Below the pieces are notes generated by a model. That model searched no databases and had not been told where the DNA came from. It saw nothing but the letters and a program-made list of their open reading frames with translations. Shown one piece after another: positions 61,375 to 64,000 of a DNA stretch of 64,000 nt (positions are counted from its first letter, which is position 1; each line of letters opens with the position of its first letter). Position numbers and translations under genes: made by a program. The stretch is taken from positions 620,001-684,000 of the forward strand of contig NZ_CP050975.2 in assembly GCF_012273515.2 (NCBI RefSeq), in the 5' to 3' direction. This DNA is from Streptomyces sp. RPA4-2 (GTDB taxonomy: Bacteria; Actinomycetota; Actinomycetes; Streptomycetales; Streptomycetaceae).

Positions 61375-62106
61375 TCACCAGGGAACTACGCCGGCGTCGT
61401 CGAAGAACTGTCCGGTGGGGCCGTCGTCGGGCAGGGTCGCGAGTCTGATGGCGATCGCCGCGCCCTGTTCGGGGGTGCGCACGCCGCGGAAGCCGTTGAG
61501 GTCGGTGGCGACGTAGCCGGGGCAGCCGGTGTTGATCAGGATGTTCGTGCCGCTCAGCTCCCGGGCGTATTGGAGGGTGACGGAGTTCAGGAACGTCTTC
61601 GACGGCGCGTACGCCGCGGACACCGGACCTGCCGTCTGCTCGGCGGCGGGTCCTGACTGCAGGGTGAGGGAACCGACGCTGCTGGACATGTTCACGATCC
61701 GTGGTGCGGCGGAACGGTGCAGCAGCGGCAGCATCGCGTTGGTGACGCGGATGACGCCGATCACGTTGGTGTCCACGACCGTGTGGATGGTGGCGGGGTC
61801 GATCCGGGTGGGCTCCTGTGGCATGTCGCCTGTGATGGCGGCATTGTTGACGAGCACGTCGAGGCGTCCGGCCCGTTCGTCGATCAGCCGTGCAGCGGCG
61901 GTCGCGCTCGCGTCGTCGGTCACGTCCAGCGGTACGGCGAACGCGTCGATGCCGGCGGCGCGCAGTTTCTCCACCGCGGCGCTTCGGCGCTGGTCGTCGC
62001 GGGCGCCGACGCCGACACTCCAGCCGAGGGTGCCCAGGCCCGCGGCGATCTGGTAGCCGATTCCCTTGTTCGCGCCGGTGACCAGCGCGATCGTCCGTTC
62101 AGTCAT
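61375..62106 (-). CDS. Short-chain dehydrogenase/reductase (carbonyl-reductase-like)
   Basis: 243 residues from the ATG at 62106. Motifs: IALVTGANKGIGYQIAAGLGTLGWSVGVGARDDQR (NADP-type Arg), VNNAAITGD, Ser in VNMSSSVGSL, and catalytic SAAYAPSKTFLN (Tyr-x3-Lys). The VTGANKGIG start is typical of carbonyl reductase-like SDRs. It is divergent from a LysR gene, with a perfect LysR box between them, so it is the probable target of that regulator. Confidence 0.9.
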   Translation of the reverse strand: MTERTIALVTGANKGIGYQIAAGLGTLGWSVGVGARDDQRRSAAVEKLRAAGIDAFAVPLDVTDDASATAAARLIDERAGRLDVLVNNAAITGDMPQEPTRIDPATIHTVVDTNVIGVIRVTNAMLPLLHRSAAPRIVNMSSSVGSLTLQSGPAAEQTAGPVSAAYAPSKTFLNSVTLQYARELSGTNILINTGCPGYVATDLNGFRGVRTPEQGAAIAIRLATLPDDGPTGQFFDDAGVVPW

Positions 62107-62164
62107 AGGGACGATGCTGCCTTCGGGCCTCGGCCGGGGTCCAAGACCGATCGGATGCACAACG

Positions 62165-62179
62165 ATACCGTCAGGGTAT
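62165..62179. promoter_or_regulatory. LysR box ATAC-N7-GTAT
   Basis: ATACCGTCAGGGTAT is a perfect T-N11-A type LysR recognition site. It stands in the 95-base spacer between the divergent SDR and LysR genes. Confidence 0.75.
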
Positions 62180-62201
62180 TGATCCGGGATAGCGTGGCCG
62201 G

Positions 62202-63055
62202 ATGGAGACCCGGGAACTGCGGTATTTCGTCGCTGTCGCTGAAGAACTGCACTTCGGGCGTGCCGCGCAGCGGCTCGGGATCGCGCAGCCACCGTTGTCA
62301 CGGGCGATCCAGCGGCTCGAACGCCGGCTCGGGGCAGCGCTGTTGGACAGAACCAGTCGCACTGTCACGCTGACCGAGGCCGGCTCGGTGCTGTTGGTCG
62401 AGGGCCGGGCGGCTCTCGACGCGGTCGAGGCCGCCGAGCGTCGGACCCGCCGCGCCGCCCCTTCCGTGACCGGCCGCCCCGGCCTGGTCCTGGTCACGAA
62501 GGCCAGCGCGTCCAGGGAACTGCTGGCGAGACTGCTCGACGCGTACGCCGCCGAACCCGGCGCGGTCCCCGTCGACGTCATCCTGTGCGGTCCGGCCGAG
62601 CAGGAACGACTCCTGCGCGAGGGCCGGGCCGACGTGGCGCTGCTGCACCGGCCGTTCGACTCGACGGCCGGATTCCACACCGAAGAGCTCAGCACGGAGA
62701 GGCAGGTTGCGGTCCTGCTTAAGCCGGGCATCCGCTCACCGCCCGGGCCCATGTGCACATGGCCGACATCACCGGGCTGCCGGGCCTGCCCCTCCCACGC
62801 TGGCCCGACCCCGACGGCAGCTACCCGCCCGGCCCCGGCCCACAGGTCCGCGACCATGCGCAGTTGTTGCAGCTCGTCGCGCTCGGCCGTGCCTGTGCGG
62901 TCTCACCGGAGTCGTGCCGAGCCCAACTGCACAGTGACCTCGCCGCCGTACCCGTGCTGGACGCGCCGACGGTCACCACCGTGATCGCCTGGCCACCGCA
63001 CAGCCGGTCCAGAGCCGTCGCCGACCTCATCCGGACTGCGACACGTCTCCAGTAG
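62202..63055 (+). pseudogene. LysR-family regulator, frameshifted in the effector domain
   Basis: The N-terminal winged helix is intact (ELRYFVAVAEELHFGRAAQRLGIAQPPLSRAIQRLERRLGAALLDRTSRTVTLTEAG), and the effector domain is good to QVAVLLKPG. At about 62726-62729 one C seems to be missing: inserting it turns the sequence into KPGHPLTARAHVHMADITGLPGLPLPRW and leads to a natural stop at 63055, giving about 284 residues. As written, the frame ends in nonsense at 62984. It is either a recent mutation or a consensus error. The divergent SDR and the LysR box between them suggest it was functional. Confidence 0.78.
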
Positions 63056-63191
63056 CTCCCACACGCCCCGCCAGGATCCACCCATCGCGGCCGGGCTCAG
63101 GCGGCAGATCGCGGTGGGTGCACGCGGCTGGTGTCAGTCCGCGCGACCAGGTGACATCTATCTCGACCACTCACACCTTCGCATCATTCAT

Positions 63192-64000
63192 CTAGAGCGC
63201 GTCCGTGGGCGGGAGGGGCTGTTCGGTCCAGATGGTCTTGCCGGCCGCCGAATAGCGCGTGCCCCACCGCTGGACCATGTGCGCGACGATGAACAGGCCG
63301 CGCCCGCCTTCGTCGTCACTGGCGGCGCGCCGGAGGTGGGGCGTGGTGTGCCCGGTGTCCGAGACCTCGCACAGCAGGCTGCGGTCGCGGATCAGCCTGA
63401 GCTGGATCGGTCCGGAGGCGTAGTGGATCGCGTTGGTGACCAGCTCGCTGACGACCAGCTCGGTGGTGAAGGACAGTTCCCCCAGCCCCCAACTCCTCAG
63501 CTGCCGACTGGCGAGGTTGCGGGCGCGTCCGACCGCCTCGGGGTCCAGGGACAGCTCCCACACGGCCACCTCGTGCGAGTCCAGCACCCGGGTGCGTACG
63601 AGCAGCAGGGCCGCGTCGTCGGCGGCCGGCCCCTCGGGGAGGAGTTCGGCGATGATCTGGTCGCACAACTCCTCGAGAGGCTTCTCGTGTTCGGACAGCA
63701 CACGGCCCAGCCGCTCGAGTCCGAGCTCGACGTCATGATCCTGGCCCCTGACCAGACCGTCGGTGAAGAGGGCCACGAGGCTGCCCCGAGGCAGCTCGAG
63801 TTCCGCGCTCTCGAACGGCAGACCGCCCAGACCAAGTGGTGGGCCGGAGGGCAGCTCGGGGAAGGTGAGCATGCCGTCGGGGGTGACGACCGCCGGCGGC
63901 AGGTGCCCCGCTCGGGCCAGGGCGCACCGCCCGGCGACCGGGTCGTACACGGCGTACAGGCAGGTCACGCCGAGGGCAGGGTCGTCGTACGTCCCGGAAT
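63192..64000 (-). CDS. SpoIIE phosphatase-HATPase protein, C-terminal part (cut by window edge)
   Basis: About 268 C-terminal residues; the start lies beyond the right edge. The last part of a PPM phosphatase (CALARAGHLPPAVVTP, LVALFTDGLVRGQD, AADDAALLLVRT) is followed by an RsbW-type kinase (FTTELVVSELVTNAIHYASGPIQLRL, DDEGGRGLFIVAHMVQRWGTRYSAAGKTIWTEQ). The arrangement and sequence closely follow the end of the 11497-14355 protein, so the two are paralogues and this one probably also has PAS or GAF sensors upstream. Confidence 0.9.
   Translation of the reverse strand, partial: SGTYDDPALGVTCLYAVYDPVAGRCALARAGHLPPAVVTPDGMLTFPELPSGPPLGLGGLPFESAELELPRGSLVALFTDGLVRGQDHDVELGLERLGRVLSEHEKPLEELCDQIIAELLPEGPAADDAALLLVRTRVLDSHEVAVWELSLDPEAVGRARNLASRQLRSWGLGELSFTTELVVSELVTNAIHYASGPIQLRLIRDRSLLCEVSDTGHTTPHLRRAASDDEGGRGLFIVAHMVQRWGTRYSAAGKTIWTEQPLPPTDAL

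Noticed and set aside
1..64000. CRISPR arrays, tRNA or rRNA genes, insertion sequences, prophage or a biosynthetic gene cluster
   Set aside because: No regular spacer-repeat array, cloverleaf with a GTTCGAATC-type arm, transposase, integrase, or PKS/NRPS/terpene core gene was seen on reading both strands.

Overview
The window is chromosomal DNA from a high-GC actinomycete, almost certainly a Streptomyces. Third codon positions are very GC-rich, GTG starts are common behind purine-rich ribosome sites, and the gene content is typical of the genus: SpoIIE-type phosphatases, DUF574 methyltransferases, ANTAR and STAS proteins, Tat-exported PhoD and DUF2690 regulators. No tRNA, rRNA, CRISPR array, transposase or prophage was seen. 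The long arginine/proline-rich reading frames opposite real genes are GC-skew artefacts and were left out.

Layout. 0-2.5 kb: the end of a CUT1 sugar ABC transporter (binding protein and two permeases). 2.7-7.3 kb: a cell-wall group of two coupled membrane-anchored XRE regulators (one ending in DUF2690, one in a peptidoglycan-binding domain), a small secreted wall-binding repeat protein and a secreted four-domain peptidoglycan-binding CHAP protein. 7.9-11.3 kb: PhoD phosphatase, a VOC protein and a nitronate monooxygenase. 11.5-19.9 kb: three SpoIIE phosphatases with different sensory fronts and a DUF574 methyltransferase. 20-30.5 kb: an SDR, an SRPBCC protein, an N5-(carboxyethyl)ornithine synthase-like enzyme, msrA, a TetR/hydrolase pair, transketolase, and ANTAR, winged-helix and STAS regulators. 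30.7-37.3 kb: pyruvate oxidase, a membrane-anchored FMN glutamate-synthase-like protein, PRC-barrel, a small hydrophobic protein, a haloperoxidase-type hydrolase and an HIBADH-type reductase.

37.7-50.9 kb is a catabolic and redox accessory region. A three-subunit molybdenum hydroxylase is followed by an amidohydrolase remnant and an FAD monooxygenase, then an SDR, two more decayed oxidoreductase genes, two Rrf2 regulators, an MFS exporter, an old-yellow-enzyme reductase, and an inverted pair of NTF2-like paralogues with a TetR regulator. Two operator families stand out. One is a 19-bp NGTAAC-N7-GTTACN site at the SDR and at both Rrf2 genes, with a weaker copy near the OYE gene. The other is an AACCGATCGGTT palindrome before the two NTF2-like genes, with a degenerate copy before the TetR gene.

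51-64 kb: a SigE-type sigma factor with its membrane partner, a GT2-GtrA glycosyltransferase coupled to a GT-C mannosyltransferase, a STAS protein, a SpoIIE phosphatase, a small secreted protein, an unusual ECF sigma/zinc-finger/TM/CAP fusion, a second DUF574 methyltransferase, a divergent SDR/LysR pair, and the C-terminal part of another phosphatase/kinase. Three genes here (about 52.1, 56.0 and 62.7 kb) each carry a single-base frameshift. They may be recent lesions or consensus errors in the assembly.
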